DNA of 64,000 nucleotides from Actinernus sp. WN-2022 (GCA_030867875.1 JAOWCC010000577.1:74209012-74273011), one strand, 5' to 3'; shown: positions 1 to 11,093, counted from the stretch's first letter. The notes: generated from the sequence alone by a model not told the origin. Translations and numbers: made by a program.

Positions 1-497
1 TCGTGCCGAAACCTTTTGGGTCCGCGGACCAAATTTAGGGGTGTAAACACTCGGCCAAAATGCTTGGTACAGGCACCAATCGCATTCACACGACACGTTG
101 TACAATGTAACCAACTGTTGCAAAAAGCTTTGCTATCGCTATTGATATTTATAGCTGTTGGCTCATCATCAGTTCAGCCGCGGATTTGGTGTCGGTGGCT
201 CGAGTTACCATGTGTTTTCAGGGCTAGGGTTTTGGTTGCAAATGAATGCGAGAAGGTAAGTAATTCAGCTTCCGCCAGTGTGTGCTTTGCTTACCGGTTG
301 TCGGTCAACTGGAGATTGGGAGTGATGCGAGTTGAAAAATGCGAGTTGCAAGAAAAAGTAAGAAAACTGAGATTAGAGTTCCTGCAATGGTAAATGCTTT
401 TTGAGATGGAAAAAATCTAATTTTCCGTATACAAAAACTCCAAGTCAGTCTGGGTCCGCGGACCCTTAAATCTCGGTGCGCCTGGATCCCAAGAAAA

Positions 498-788
498 ATG
501 AACCAGCGTATACATGTACCTCGCTGGACGTTTATTTTGTTCTTTTTACCCTCACAGTTATTCAGAGGTAAGTCCTTTCTAATTCTAATTTACAATATTT
601 CGATTGCAATCACAATTCAGTTCAATTTATTACTTAGTTTAACTATTCCCTTTCTTCTATCTAATTCTTCCAGCGACGAGAAAAATGTGCATCTTGACGA
701 AGTCCTACCTCCCCCCTCCACATTTCTAATGGTGCCTCCCTTGGACACTGAAAACAATTCCTTTATGGGAGTACCCCTTCCTCCATAA
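498..788 (+). CDS. candidate small exon or ORF, unrecognised
   Basis: The frame is open for 96 codons from ATG to TAA. It starts with a hydrophobic stretch (WTFILFFLPSQLF) resembling a signal peptide and ends with an acidic, proline-rich tail (DEVLPPPSTF, then FMGVPLPP). A good donor (GAGGTAAGTCC, about 567) and a pyrimidine-rich acceptor (TTCTTCCAG, ending 673) lie inside it, so the tail could be a separate exon. However, joining that donor to that acceptor shifts the frame. I do not recognise the protein, and it may be chance. Confidence 0.2.
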   Translation: MNQRIHVPRWTFILFFLPSQLFRGKSFLILIYNISIAITIQFNLLLSLTIPFLLSNSSSDEKNVHLDEVLPPPSTFLMVPPLDTENNSFMGVPLPP

Positions 789-844
789 AGGTGAGACATA
801 CACTAGGGGACATGCAAAATGTCTCCTGGTGTGTGCTCACCTTA
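786..844. repeat. short inverted repeat (hairpin)
   Basis: The arms starting TAAAGGTGAG and ending CTCACCTTA pair over about 26 bp with few mismatches, around a loop near GCAAA. It begins on the stop codon of the preceding ORF. It could be a tiny MITE or the footprint of one. Confidence 0.6.
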
Positions 845-860
845 AAGAGTGTCTGGCTGC

Positions 861-863
<3 letters not shown>

Positions 864-891
<28 letters not shown>

Positions 892-945
892 CACTGAAAC
901 AAAAAAACTCTGCAAAAGACTTATATATATCATATATATATATCC
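864..945. repeat. TA-dinucleotide microsatellite
   Basis: A (TA)n run at about 864-891 is followed by shorter TATATA blocks to about 945. Confidence 0.85.
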
Positions 946-1157
946 TTTATATTTCCATCAAACTTTCTTGACAGTTGTTGCTTTGGTAGACACAAAGAAA
1001 CATAATAGGCTTTGTTTTCCTTTGTGTTTGACGGTAACGAAGTAGCAAGTTCAACTGTGAAACTCTGCCATTTTGGCCTGCAATGTTTTGATAACACATT
1101 TTCAATAGTAAAAGCGGTAGCCGGTCAGTCGCCTTTCTTTAGTTGCTCAATAATCTT

Positions 1158-1353
1158 AAGGCCGGTTTACATGACGCATTTACTGATCCCGAGGCAAGAT
1201 GTGTCACGAGTTGAAAATGAGTTGTTTTGTGTATGACTTTATCTCTCATAACATTGCATTTTTTTACAGGGAATGATGATAATTCAACTATAAAGAAATT
1301 TGATAAGAAATACGCCGCGGGATTAAACGTGTCATGCAAACAGGCCTTTAGAT
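1158..1353. mobile_element. short MITE with about 38-bp inverted ends
   Basis: The left end (AAGGCCGGTTTACATGACGC) is matched in reverse complement by the right end (rc AAGGCCTGTTTGCATGACAC), with a few mismatches over about 38 bp. The interior is about 120 bp and non-coding. I could not fix the target-site duplication. Confidence 0.6.
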
Positions 1354-2305
1354 GAGTACTGCTGACTAGCTTTTCTGCGAGTTTAGGACAACTCATTTGC
1401 ATAACGTCCCTTAAATGACGTCATTTCAAGGATTTGTAATGCTTTTTATAGCAATACAACGACCATAAATCGCCCAAAAAATGGTTGAACATTTTTTACT
1501 GGTTGAACTTTACTGCGCCCAAATAAATGATTTCTGGCTAGGGCTTATAGGCACTTTAACTCGAGCTCCGAAGCCGTCATAACTTTTAAGATTTTTGCCA
1601 AATTCTTCTCAAATCTTCACAAATAGTACACAATTTATTGATACAACTGATAAAGTCAAAATGTGACCCGATCACACATACTAATGACGTAATTGTGACG
1701 TAAGGCAACCCCACTTTTTGACATTTTGAGCCGGCATTACTCGAAATCTAGTCGAACGATTTTTTTTCAAACAACTGGAAACTGTTCAAACTTATAACAC
1801 ACATACACAGTGCAAATTTTATCGAAACCCTTAGGCGGAATTGGCCAAAATTTGGGCTGTGAATTTCTCATCTTACTAACGTTGTCAAAGTTGAAAGGAC
1901 CGTAGCTTTCTGTCAATGGAAGTGATTAAAATCCAAGCTGGTTAAAAGTATTTCCCAAAGCTTAGTAAATCTTGATAGCAAACAAAATTGTGCTACCAAA
2001 ACTGAACAAAACAAAAGTTGTGAATATTTATTTCGATAGAGTAGAAAAGTGGAAAAATTGCAAAAACTCAAAATCTACAAATTTCAGGTTTTCAAAAAAG
2101 CCGCTCAATAGAATGTTTTTAACATTTCTGAGCTATAAATTCAATCTTTCATAAGAGTAATACACCAAATCCTATCGCTGAGAAATATCTACAATTGGAG
2201 ATAGAATTTTTCAAAGAGGAGCACATCAGAGCCGAGGTTTTGGATAGTGCTTTGCTTACAGCGAAATATGAATCAACCAAAAATTTAAATACTCCGAATC
2301 CTTAG

Positions 2306-2336
<31 letters not shown>

Positions 2337-2460
2337 TCGTTGCCGTTAATGTTGTCCTGGACATATGCACATATGGATTTATAGCCTTTGTTCAGTTCGC
2401 ACCTTTTACACAAAGAACGGTAATCATCCGAGAACGCGCCCTTTTTATTTGGTAACAAAG

Positions 2461-2533
2461 AGCCACGGTGGTCTAATGGTTAACGCTCTTGCTTACCAGT
2501 TCGAAAGCCCCGAGTTCAAGTCTCAGTATTGGC
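2461..2533 (+). ncRNA. tRNA-like Pol III unit in the left TIR
   Basis: An A-box-like stretch (TGGTCTAATGG, about 2469) and a B-box-like stretch (GAGTTCAAGTC) have tRNA spacing and are followed by T-runs at about 2551-2580 that could end Pol III transcription. The acceptor and T stems are imperfect, so this is a tRNA-derived pseudogene or SINE head and not a functional tRNA. Confidence 0.6.
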
Positions 2534-3440
2534 ATTTTTGTTACTGCGAAGATTTTTTTCATTTCTTTTTCCCCTTTTTTTCTGACTGAATTCCCTTAAA
2601 AGCTTTTATTTCAAACGTGACAACAAGAACGGAGCTCTTTTTAACCTTTGAAATGCCGAGGACACCTATCATCCACATCTATTTTATTAAGGGATGTTCG
2701 AACATTTCTTTTGCAAAAGCTTCGACTGCCGCAGGGAATGTAGTATTTTGATCATCGACATCGTCCATGGCGTAGCTTCAAAAGTTTGTTATCGTTTGTC
2801 AAACACTCATAAACCTTACGCCGAGTACACGGCATTAATTCCATGTGAGTTCTTTTCCTTCACAAAGAAAAAAGCTTCGTCAACTTATGCAAGCATTACT
2901 ATGGGTTTCAAAGAGAATTCTGGACAATTTCTGGACTACCGGATATTTTCAAAACTGTCCGCTCCGTGTCTCGCGGCCGATGTTTTCGAAATCTCGAGGG
3001 GAAAAAATGAGGTCGCTCGCTCAGTCTGCCTAAGTTCAGAAAATCAGTACGAATGAAATTAATAACACTTGCTAAAATCGCTTCCTACTTCTAAACAAAG
3101 ATATAATACTTTGAATCAGTGGGTATCTAGCATTTTCAAAACTGTTTCTGGTATATACATGTAAGCCCGGCACAGTGTAAGAAAAACAAATTACGCTTTT
3201 TCAAACCCACAACCATCAACAGAATCGCTACACCGTTCTAAACGAAAATAGCGTAATTTGGGCGTACTCAGTCAGTGCTGGTATAATTATCTACTTTGAA
3301 AGTCTGGGAAAAGTTGAGACCGTTTCAGGTTGAAAGTATTATTTTAGCTACATCGTCCGTTCTTATCCAATATAAAAAAAGAAACTGCAAAAAGAAACAT
3401 ATGTAAACAAAACAAAAAGACAAGAAAAAAAAAATACGAT

Positions 3441-3512
3441 GCCGATACTGAGACTTGAACTCGGGGCTTCGAACTGGTAAGCAAGAGCGTTAACCATTAG
3501 ACCACCGTGGCT
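3441..3512 (-). ncRNA. tRNA-like Pol III unit in the right TIR
   Basis: This is the inverted partner of the unit in the left TIR, with the same A and B boxes. On the minus strand it is followed by a long T-run (3424-3434 in complement). The two units point at each other into the element. Confidence 0.6.
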
Positions 3513-3636
3513 CTTTGTGACCAAATACAAAGGGCGCGTTCACTGCTGATTACCGTTCTTTATGTAAAAGGTGCGAACTGAACAAAGGCTATAAATCAAT
3601 ATGTGGATATGTCTAGGACAACATTAACGGCAACGA

Positions 3637-3669
<33 letters not shown>

Positions 3670-3672
<3 letters not shown>

Positions 3673-4960
3673 GCCCGAGTGAAAGCCCAGTGGGCGGCTT
3701 GTTCCAATATACATTCTATATAGCCGCTCTACGTAGCTGTATCGTAGCCGTATTTTAGTGCGTTCCCGAATCCATAGCGCTAAACCCATGAAACATCAAC
3801 AGTTCTGTAACACACATGCGACTTCTAAATAAACTAAAACCTATAACAATCATCATTTCGTGACAACCGTTGTTTCCATCGATTTTCCAGCGAGAATCGA
3901 AAAAAAGTCACCCTTGTTGATGTTTCCACAAGGGTCCGGCCAATTTTATAATTAATTTCCTCTCAGAATTCAGTTTCGCTCGTTTTTCTTGTTCTGTCAT
4001 TTTTTTTCGGTTTAATACTTTTCTTCTTTACCCTACTAGTTCGTTCATGTCATTTGCAGTTCGATAAATCGTTTTTGCAATCCGAAAAGTAGTTTACTGA
4101 TTCAGTTCTGTACTGATTCGATTCATATCCGTAAGCCAATATATGTTCTGTTCGGTTTCGGTCAGTTCAATTTTCTCAATTTCTTTGTGTATTAAAGGGC
4201 GTCAAACAGTTTCAACATTGGGTTCGGTTTCCAGTTCTATTTATTCTATTCATGCACTCAGCTCAGTTTTTTTGGTTCATATCTAATCATGTCCATACTC
4301 TACACTGAATTGACTCTAGTCCGGGTGAGCGAACTGGAGAACAGAGACTGAACTGAATGCAGTTCTAAACTTCTTGGCTCTTTTAATCTCTGTTCTGTTT
4401 ATTTCGGTCTGTTCATCTCGTTTCTGTATCTGGAGAATAATGATTCCGAAAGGTCGTCAAAAAAAGTTTGCTTTTTATCGTTAATCGGAAAGAAAGTCTA
4501 ATTCTCTTGGACTTGGCTAGCTCAGCCGATCTTCGAAATTTCCACTCTGCACGGCGACAGATCATGTCTTTTCCCCGCCATTTTTGCCTGTAACATTTCA
4601 ACTCGCAACACGCACTTTCCAACTCGCACTTTCCCTATCCCCGGTCAACTGAATAAGGATTTGTATGAGTGTTTCATCATCAGTACTGGAAAGAATCGAT
4701 TGAACTTTAATTTGTCTGGCTAAATTTTGTTTTTGATTAATTATATTTTTTTTGCATGGCTCGCATGGCTCGCATCGCTGGCTCGCACATTGTACAACCC
4801 TACAGGTCCGTTGGCCGGTTAACTATGACTATACGAAGTATCCTAGGGATAAAGGGGTTAGCAAACCAGGTTCTGGATGCCAGAGGACCATCTCGCTATA
4901 AAGTTTACTGTCAGTAAACTTAGCTTAGCAAGAAGGCCCGGATAATTCCTACCCTAAAAT
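3670..4960. other. no gene seen
   Basis: AT-rich sequence, in parts rich in CAGTT/GGTTC words (about 4000-4440). Short 'gcgagttg/ggctcgcat' words occur near 4600-4790 and also near 330. I see no coding signal. Confidence 0.5.
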
Positions 4961-4963
4961 CCT

Positions 4964-5128
4964 GACTCGGATCCTGACTCGGATCCTGACTCGAAATCCT
5001 AACTCGAATCCTGACTCGGATCCTGACTCGAAATCCTGACTCGAATCCTGACTCGAATCCTGACTCGGATCCTGACTCGGATCCTGACTCGGATCCTGAC
5101 TCGGAATCCTGACTCGGATCCTGACTCG
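4964..5128. repeat. 12-bp minisatellite (GGATCCTGACTC)
   Basis: About 13 tandem units of GGATCCTGACTC with GAATCCTGACTC and AAATCCTGACTC variants. The serine/glutamate-rich frame on the minus strand here is an artefact of the repeat. Confidence 0.9.
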
Positions 5129-6781
5129 AAGGATAGGTACCCTCAGCGATTAGGGCTTTTCGCATTCTATTTGCTTTATTTAATAGAATTTTACGAGCCG
5201 AAACGTACCGATCAAAATTTTATTTTCCATGCTTGGTTGAGCAGGTGACGTGATCAATTGACGTGATCATTTGACAAGTTATTTTGATTACTAGCGTGAT
5301 TGGCTAAGACGCAATGAAAGACTTACAAGAATGCCTCTGATTGGTTAAAATGTGACAGATGTCCGACTCTTGACACTTAACTGATTCCGATCTAAATAAA
5401 GATCAGTTCGAAGAAGTTCGATGACAGTTCTTGAATGAAATGGCTATAAAAAGAAGCAAAATTCGATATAAAAAGCCGACAAATATCAATCTTTTACGGA
5501 CAAAATGTGCAAGCTAAGTCAGTTCAGTGTTTTAGCGAGAATCTGCCCTGTTGAAGCCACACTGCTGAACGTATACCTGAACTGTGTTTATGGAACACGA
5601 GTTGAACAAACTTCCAGACCCTACAAAGCTGGTAGAAAGAGAAGCCACATCCACAGAAAACGAATTTGTAGCTGCAGCTTGACCTGAGGATGGATTCAGA
5701 CTGGATGTGTTGTGTTCAGGTGGCTCTGAAGCTTGCCCGGTAGCTGATCCCGTTTCGAGAGCATTGGTTAAAATGTTGGAGCACGAGCGAAGCTGTTCAG
5801 TGGTAGGACGATGGTTGTAGTTCTTGATGCTTTGCTCATTTCGGTGACCAGATATATTCATTATGTGCCGACTAGGAACTTGTGCATCTGACCAGAGTGT
5901 TATTGCTGTGGCTCTGACACAATGGTTTGTGTAGATTTTGGACAAAGCAGCATCTTTGGAAATTTCTTTCATCGTGCTTGTCAGCTTGTTGATGCCGAGC
6001 GGCTTGTTGTCGTACCAGATGGTATCAGTATTCGACCACTTTTTCTTTGGATACTGAAAAAAGGCATTGCAGATTCCATTTCTCTTTGAAAGATAGAGCT
6101 TAAGGCAGCTTACTCCATCAATTCCAGGGTCTCCTGATGTGGTGTACATTCGTCCATATTTCTCAAAGCTCTCTACGTCTGCCGTACCACCGGGATGGTT
6201 TTTGGTGGCTTCATCGTGTGTCATGGTAACATATTCCCGGTCCTCATCATCTCTGTTGAAAGTAAAACTGTCTGCTTTCAGTTCTCTCAATCCTTCACGA
6301 CCTCTACGGCACCAGTACAGCATAATGTGGAACCAAACATTCCTTAGGAGCCCAAGAGGAGTGATTCCTCTCATCACATTACTGGACCTCAGTTTCAGTA
6401 TATCTCCGGACTCGAGAACTGGCTTATGCAAAACATTTTCTTTCCCATCCATTTTTTGCACAGTTTAATATCTGGTTTGACTGCTGAAAATCAGGATTTT
6501 TGGTGAACTTTAGACCTCTGTTCAGTGGAGGATTGTTTAAGTGGCGCTCGATGCCGTTTCTGATGCTGAGCAAAGACGATCGGCCACAGCACTGGCCATC
6601 TTTGGTTCTCGCCTCGGCATAGAATTTGCGAAGCTGACCATCAAGTTCGCTGTTTGCCATTTCGTGGAGCTGTTTTTTGCTTCCTCTGGTAGCACACCAA
6701 TCTGTAAAAATACCCTTGTTAAATAACCAATGGCAAAGGTAGGGAAACGCAGTAGTTTGAAAAAGATGTAAAATGTAACTA

Positions 6782-7443
6782 CAGTCAACTCTCGCCTTGC
6801 GGACACCCCGCTATTACGGACACCCCGCTATTACGGACACCCCGCTATTACGGACACCCCGCTATTACGGACACCCCGCTATTACTGACACCCCGCTATT
6901 ACGGACACCCCGCTATTACGGACACCCCGCTATTACGGACACCCCGCTATTACGGACAGCAGCCAGATCCCCGGCGAAAGCTATAGAGGTTTGACTGAAA
7001 ACAGCTCCCGTTATTGCGGACTCTCGCTATTACGGAATTGCGGACACTTCACGTGATCCCAACGTAACAATTTTATTGTTTAGCTCTCGTTATAGCGGAC
7101 ACCTCATATCATATGTGTACTGTACTGTAACACAGGAACATTACATTGAGATGCCAAATGTCTGTCATTTCCAAAGCTGTAAATAAGCTTAACTACAGTA
7201 GTCTATAATCAAATTTCAAGAGCAAAGGGAAGCGCTTATTTACGCTTATTTACGCTTATTTACTTATTTACGTCTGAGCGGACAATTGTTCAGTTAACAG
7301 TGTTATTGTTCAATACATGTGCAAAAATAAACATTTCCATGTTTAAATTCAAATTTTTTTTCGCACCCCGTTATTACGGACTCTCGCTATTACGGACACC
7401 AAATCACGGTCCCGAGGGTGTCCGCAATAACGAGAGTTGACTG
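6782..7443. mobile_element. pogo/Tigger-like MITE with TA target duplication
   Basis: The ends are CAGTCAACTCTCG and its reverse complement CGAGAGTTGACTG, flanked by TA on both sides (6780-6781 and 7444-7445). Subterminal GCTATTACGGACACC words occur at both ends. No transposase is present. TIRs starting CAGT with a TA duplication fit the pogo/Tigger group of Tc1/mariner. It lies in the intron of the recombinase gene. Confidence 0.85.
6797..6957. repeat. 17-bp tandem repeat inside the MITE
   Basis: About nine near-perfect copies of ACGGACACCCCGCTATT, an amplification of the element's own subterminal sequence. One copy carries a g-to-t change (ACTGACACC). Confidence 0.9.
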
Positions 7444-7884
7444 TATTAATAATTATTACGTAGCGTCTAGCGATACATTTGTTGTTGTTGTTGTTAGTTT
7501 TAAGCTTGGCGCAGCCGGTTAAACTGCTACTTTGCTGTAGCTAGTCACACAAATTTGCTTGATTAGTTTTCATCAATACTTAACATATGCAGTGTTAAAG
7601 GAAACTCACAAATCCAACCATTACCTTACCTTCAAATAGTCTTACCGCCCATTTGGTGTTTTGTTTCGTTGACTGTGCCCGAGACTTTTCTACCACAGCG
7701 TCAAGCTCCTTGTCACTGAGAACAGCGAATCTGCTTTGTTGATGTTCCTCCTCTTTTTTTATCCCACTCATTCGGCTTGGTTACTTCATCAACTAAGTCT
7801 ATAAGCTCTTTGTCGATGCCATCTTGGAAAATGTCTTCAAAGTCTAGGGTAAAATTAGGCATTTCCTCCATTTTGACACGAAAT

Positions 7885-8035
7885 GTTTAGCCGAAAACTT
7901 TTCCATGTCTCTATAATTTCACAAACCAATCAGATCGCGCGTTACTCCTTTCTATGTCTCTATACTCTCACAAACACATGGTTTTTGACCAATCAGAGAG
8001 CGCGTTAGTAACTATCTATTATATAATCTAAATAT
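7885..8035 (-). promoter_or_regulatory. candidate promoter of the recombinase gene
   Basis: A block of about 60 bp is imperfectly duplicated, each copy carrying ACCAATCAGA followed by GCGCGTTA. These CCAAT/ATTGG boxes lie directly upstream of the exon 1 ATG. This is by sequence only. Confidence 0.35.
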
Positions 8036-8045
8036 GTCACATGGC

Positions 8046-8425
8046 CCTAGCGATTAGGGCTTTTGACGTTCTATTCTCCCGAGTAACTTAGATTTCACAA
8101 CTTAATCAATATACATAGCCCTAGCGATTAGGGCTTTTCGCTGAATATTCGGCAGTGCTAAAACGGAGCCCTTACGATTAGCCGGCTTTTCACGAAATAC
8201 CTGAGATAATTCTTGTCAAATCTAAGTTATTCGGCAGTGCTAAATCGAGGCCCTTACGATTAGGCTTTTTCACTCTATTCGGCACTGATAAAACGGAGTC
8301 CTTACGATTAGCCGGCTTTTCACGATATACCCGAGATGAGCTTGTCAAATCTAAGTTATTCTGCAGTGCTAAAACGAAGCCTTGACGATTAGCCGGCTTT
8401 TCACGATATATACTCGAGATGGGCT
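8046..8425. repeat. degenerate satellite, first block
   Basis: Repeats of about 75-80 bp built on CAGTGCTAAAACGGAGCCC, then TTACGATTAGGGCTTTTCAC and GAGCTTGTCAAATCTAAG. The first two units start with AGCGATTAGGGCTTTT. Confidence 0.85.
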
Positions 8426-8464
8426 TGTCAAATCAGGAACACCCAACGAACTGTTCTGCAAAAT

Positions 8465-9310
8465 AACTGTTCTTCTGGGCCACTCGGCTGGCAAATTCTG
8501 CACTTTGGAATTTCTTGGCTGGCAAATTCTGCAGTCTGATACTAAATAATAATATAACGGAGCGATATTTGTCAGCTGGTAAATTCTGCAGTCCGATATA
8601 ATTACATAATAATAATATAACAGAGCGATATTTCTCAGCTGGCAAATTCTGCACGTACCTGTTGTTTCACAGGTTTTTAAAAATACCGAATTCTGCAGGT
8701 TAGCTCAGGTTTTTATTCTTAAAATAAAAATATAGCGTTCTATATTTCAGTTAAGCCCTGTACAAACCGTTTCAACATTGGAACAATATTTAGTGTTGGA
8801 GCCGATCTTGAAACAGGTTTAAAATGTTGAAAGGTGTTGAGATATAGAAATCATTTAAAAACAGTTTTCGGTCTCTACAAGTCTCCAGGGTATGTACCGC
8901 CCTGGTCATCAAATGTGGACCCCGTTTAAGAGTAGTTTCGTGTTAATTTTGATACCCCGTTTTAGAGTTTGATTAATTTTGATACCCCGTTTTAGAGTTT
9001 GCCGGTATTGTCCCAAGACGGATTGAATGTAATACGTAACACGCGTTGCGCTGCTTGACAGAGTCTGTCGGATCAACACCTTCAACATCTTCAACTTCTA
9101 AATGAACCACACACAAACTGATCTTCAAAAAAATATACTTTAACCCTAGCTGGCATATTCTTCACTTGTATTTTTCAGCTGGGAATATATGTAAAAAAAT
9201 GTTTTGCTGCTGGCAAATTCTGCACTTAAATATTTCAGCTGGGAATATATTCAAAAAAATATTTTTGCTGCTGGCAAATTCTGCACTTAAATATTTCAGC
9301 TGGGAAATTT
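8465..9310. repeat. nested short tandem repeats (CTGGCAAATTCTGCA family)
   Basis: Three blocks interrupt the satellite. At 8465-8660 there are about three units of roughly 58 bp with CTGGCAAATTCTGCA. At 8942-9003 there are two units of about 31 bp with GATACCCCGTTTTAGAGTTT. At 9165-9305 there are about 2.3 units of roughly 64 bp with AGCTGGGAATATAT. Confidence 0.75.
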
Positions 9311-9414
9311 AGAAATTCTTCATGAACTTTAGGCTGGCTGGCGCTGCAGAACAGCTGTTCGTCTGCCAGCTGAAAAACAATTCCCTTAAATATGTTTAAA
9401 TACATCTGATTTGT

Positions 9415-10440
9415 GTTCCTGTCAAATCTAAGTCATTTGGCAGTGGTAAAACGAAGCCATAACGATTAGGGTTTTCACGATATGACCCGAAATCTAAGTT
9501 ATTCGACAGTGCTAAAACGAGCCGTTAAACTCTCTTACGAGTAGGGCTTTTCACGATATTCGGCATTGCTAAAACCGAGGCCTTACGATTAGGCATTTTC
9601 ACATTCTACCCGAGAAGAGCTAGTCAAATCTAAGTTATTCGGGAGTGCTAAAACGGAGTCACGATATAACCCGAGATGAGCTTGTCAAATCTAAGTTATT
9701 CGGCAGTGGTAAAACGAAGCCTTAACGATTAGGACTTTTCACGATATGACCCGAGATCTAAGTTATTCAGCAGTGCTAAAACGGAGCCCTTACAGCCGGC
9801 TTTTCACGATACGATATACCCGAGACGACCTTGTAAAATATAAGTTATTCGGCAGTGCTAAAACGGAGCCCTTACGATTAGGCCTTTTCACATTCTACCC
9901 GAGCAGAGCTTGTCAAATCTAAGTGATTCGGCAATGGTAAAACGGAGCCCTTACGATTAGGGATTTTTACGATATCACCCGAGATGAGCTTGTCAAATTT
10001 AAGTTATTCGGCAGTTGTAAAACGGAGCCTTAACGATTAGGGCTTTTCACGATATTTACCCGAGATCTAAGTTATTCAGCAGTGCTAGAACGGAGGCCTT
10101 AATACGTTTAGGGCTATTCACGATATTCGGCAGTGCTAAAACGGAGACCTTACGTTTAGGGCTATTCACGATATTCGGCAGTGCTAAAACGGAGCCCTTA
10201 CGTTTAGGGCTATTCACGATATTCGGCAGTGCTAAAACGGAGCCCTTGCGATTAGGGCTTTTCGCCATGTACCGGCTTTTTACGTTCTATCCCTTGTCGA
10301 GCTTGTCAAATCTAGTTGTGAAATCGAAGTTTCTCGGGAGTGTTGAAACAGAGCACTATGACGCCGATAAACAGGCTTTTCGTGTCTCAAGATGAGCTTG
10401 TCAAACCCTAGTTGTGAAATCAACGTTATTCTGCAGTGTT
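9415..10440. repeat. degenerate satellite, main block
   Basis: About a dozen more copies of the unit with CAGTGCTAAAACGGAGCCC. From 10080 to 10260 the unit shortens to about 50 bp (ACGTTTAGGGCTATTCACGAT) and is repeated more regularly. The last copies (10320-10440) are strongly diverged. Confidence 0.85.
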
Positions 10441-10624
10441 AAAGCTTCCGGACATTTAATCTGCCCCCTTTTTAGGCCACAAAATAGGTACTGTTTGCAG
10501 AATTCTCGCGGACGTGCTGCTTATTCATATACAATATGATTCTGATAATTGTAGAAACTATATAATTGTTTTCCAGTAAACACATGCCTCCCGTTTTGTG
10601 CATTGCTGTTCTGAGTAGAACGTC

Positions 10625-10745
10625 GGGTAGAACGTGAAAAGCCCTTATCGGTAGGGCTCCGTTTTAGCACTGCCGAATAACTTAGATTTTACAAGCTCTT
10701 CTCGGGTAGAATACGAAAAGGCCTAATCGTAAGGGCTCCGTTTTA
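10625..10745. repeat. inverted satellite copies
   Basis: Two copies of the same unit in opposite orientation (GTAGGGCTCCGTTTTAGCAC and CTAATCGTAAGGGCTCCG). Confidence 0.75.
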
Positions 10746-10769
10746 GCATCTGCAAGAATTGGATTAGCT

Positions 10770-11090
10770 AGATGAGTTTTCCGGACTAGCCGTTAACTAA
10801 TCCTGCCGTTTTATTTAGGCAATGTAGCGGCCGTGTTCTGATGAACTATACAACTAAGAATAACAGAGATCGTATCGTTGCGGACTTGTGGTTATGACCT
10901 ATGTCATGGAATGGCTCACTCTCATGTTACCACTTACCGTTCGAAAACATTCCCGCATATTTCACTCGGCGTTGTATTTTAATCTCTCTCAAAGGAGAAA
11001 ATATGATATTCTGTCGAACTGCAGATTTCTTCACATGAAAAGATATGATATGAAACGGACATTTTCTTTTAAATTGTTGATTTAACACAA
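10770..11090. other. no gene seen
   Basis: A short open frame (10888-11085) has no recognisable domain. It reads like unconstrained sequence. Confidence 0.4.
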
Positions 11091-11093
11091 TTT

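Larger units (their letters stand above)
2334..3639. mobile_element. TA-flanked DNA transposon with a tRNA-like unit in each TIR
   Basis: The left end CAGTCGTTGCCGTTAATGTT is repeated in inverted orientation at the right end, and the inverted repeats run for about 200 bp with moderate divergence. Both ends abut (TA)n tracts (2305-2333 and 3640-3668), which fits TA target choice as in Tc1/mariner-like elements. Each TIR contains a tRNA-like sequence followed by T-runs. The 900-bp interior has an open frame (2694-3056) with no recognisable domain and no visible DDE transposase, so the element looks non-autonomous. Confidence 0.75.
5532..7871 (-). pseudogene. DUF3504/Crypton-type tyrosine recombinase gene, two exons, two frameshifts
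   Basis: Exon 1 (7871 down to 7630) starts at ATG and encodes the acidic N terminus with an RFAVLSDKELDAVVEK segment typical of this family. It ends at a good donor (GAAG|GTAAGG). Exon 2 (6701 down to 5532) follows a TTTTTACAG acceptor, and the junction restores a family-like FEDWCATRG sequence. The recombinase domain shows the tyrosine-recombinase residues: Arg in CRRGREGL, HxxR in HCVRAT, His in SGHRNEQ and Tyr in KNYN. The frame is broken in an A-run near 7757-7763 and in another near 6451-6456, each by one base. The breaks could be real decay or assembly error. DUF3504 proteins descend from Crypton transposons; I cannot tell whether this copy is an element or a domesticated gene. A MITE sits in the intron. 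Confidence 0.8.

Noticed and set aside
2461..2533. Functional tRNA gene
   Set aside because: The acceptor and T stems do not pair properly and the unit is repeated inside a transposon end.
4920..5165. Minus-strand frame rich in SESGSESG
   Set aside because: It is a translation of the 12-bp minisatellite, with no independent coding evidence.
6139..6468. 109-codon plus-strand frame
   Set aside because: It is the complement of the recombinase domain.
6797..6994. Frame with RYYGHPAITDTPLL repeats
   Set aside because: It is a translation of the 17-bp MITE repeat.
8433..8654. Frame with LQNLPA(D/E)KYRSVILL repeats
   Set aside because: It follows the 58-bp tandem repeat and has no start context or homology that I recognise.
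8046..10260. Telomeric repeat (TTAGGG-like words in GATTAGGG)
   Set aside because: The TTAGGG words occur once per unit of 50-80 bp, never as tandem hexamers.
10056..10268. Frame with SPKRKGSVLALPNIVN repeats
   Set aside because: It follows the 50-bp satellite units.
8040..10760. CRISPR-like array
   Set aside because: The units are diverged satellite copies without constant repeats and unique spacers, in a eukaryotic genome.
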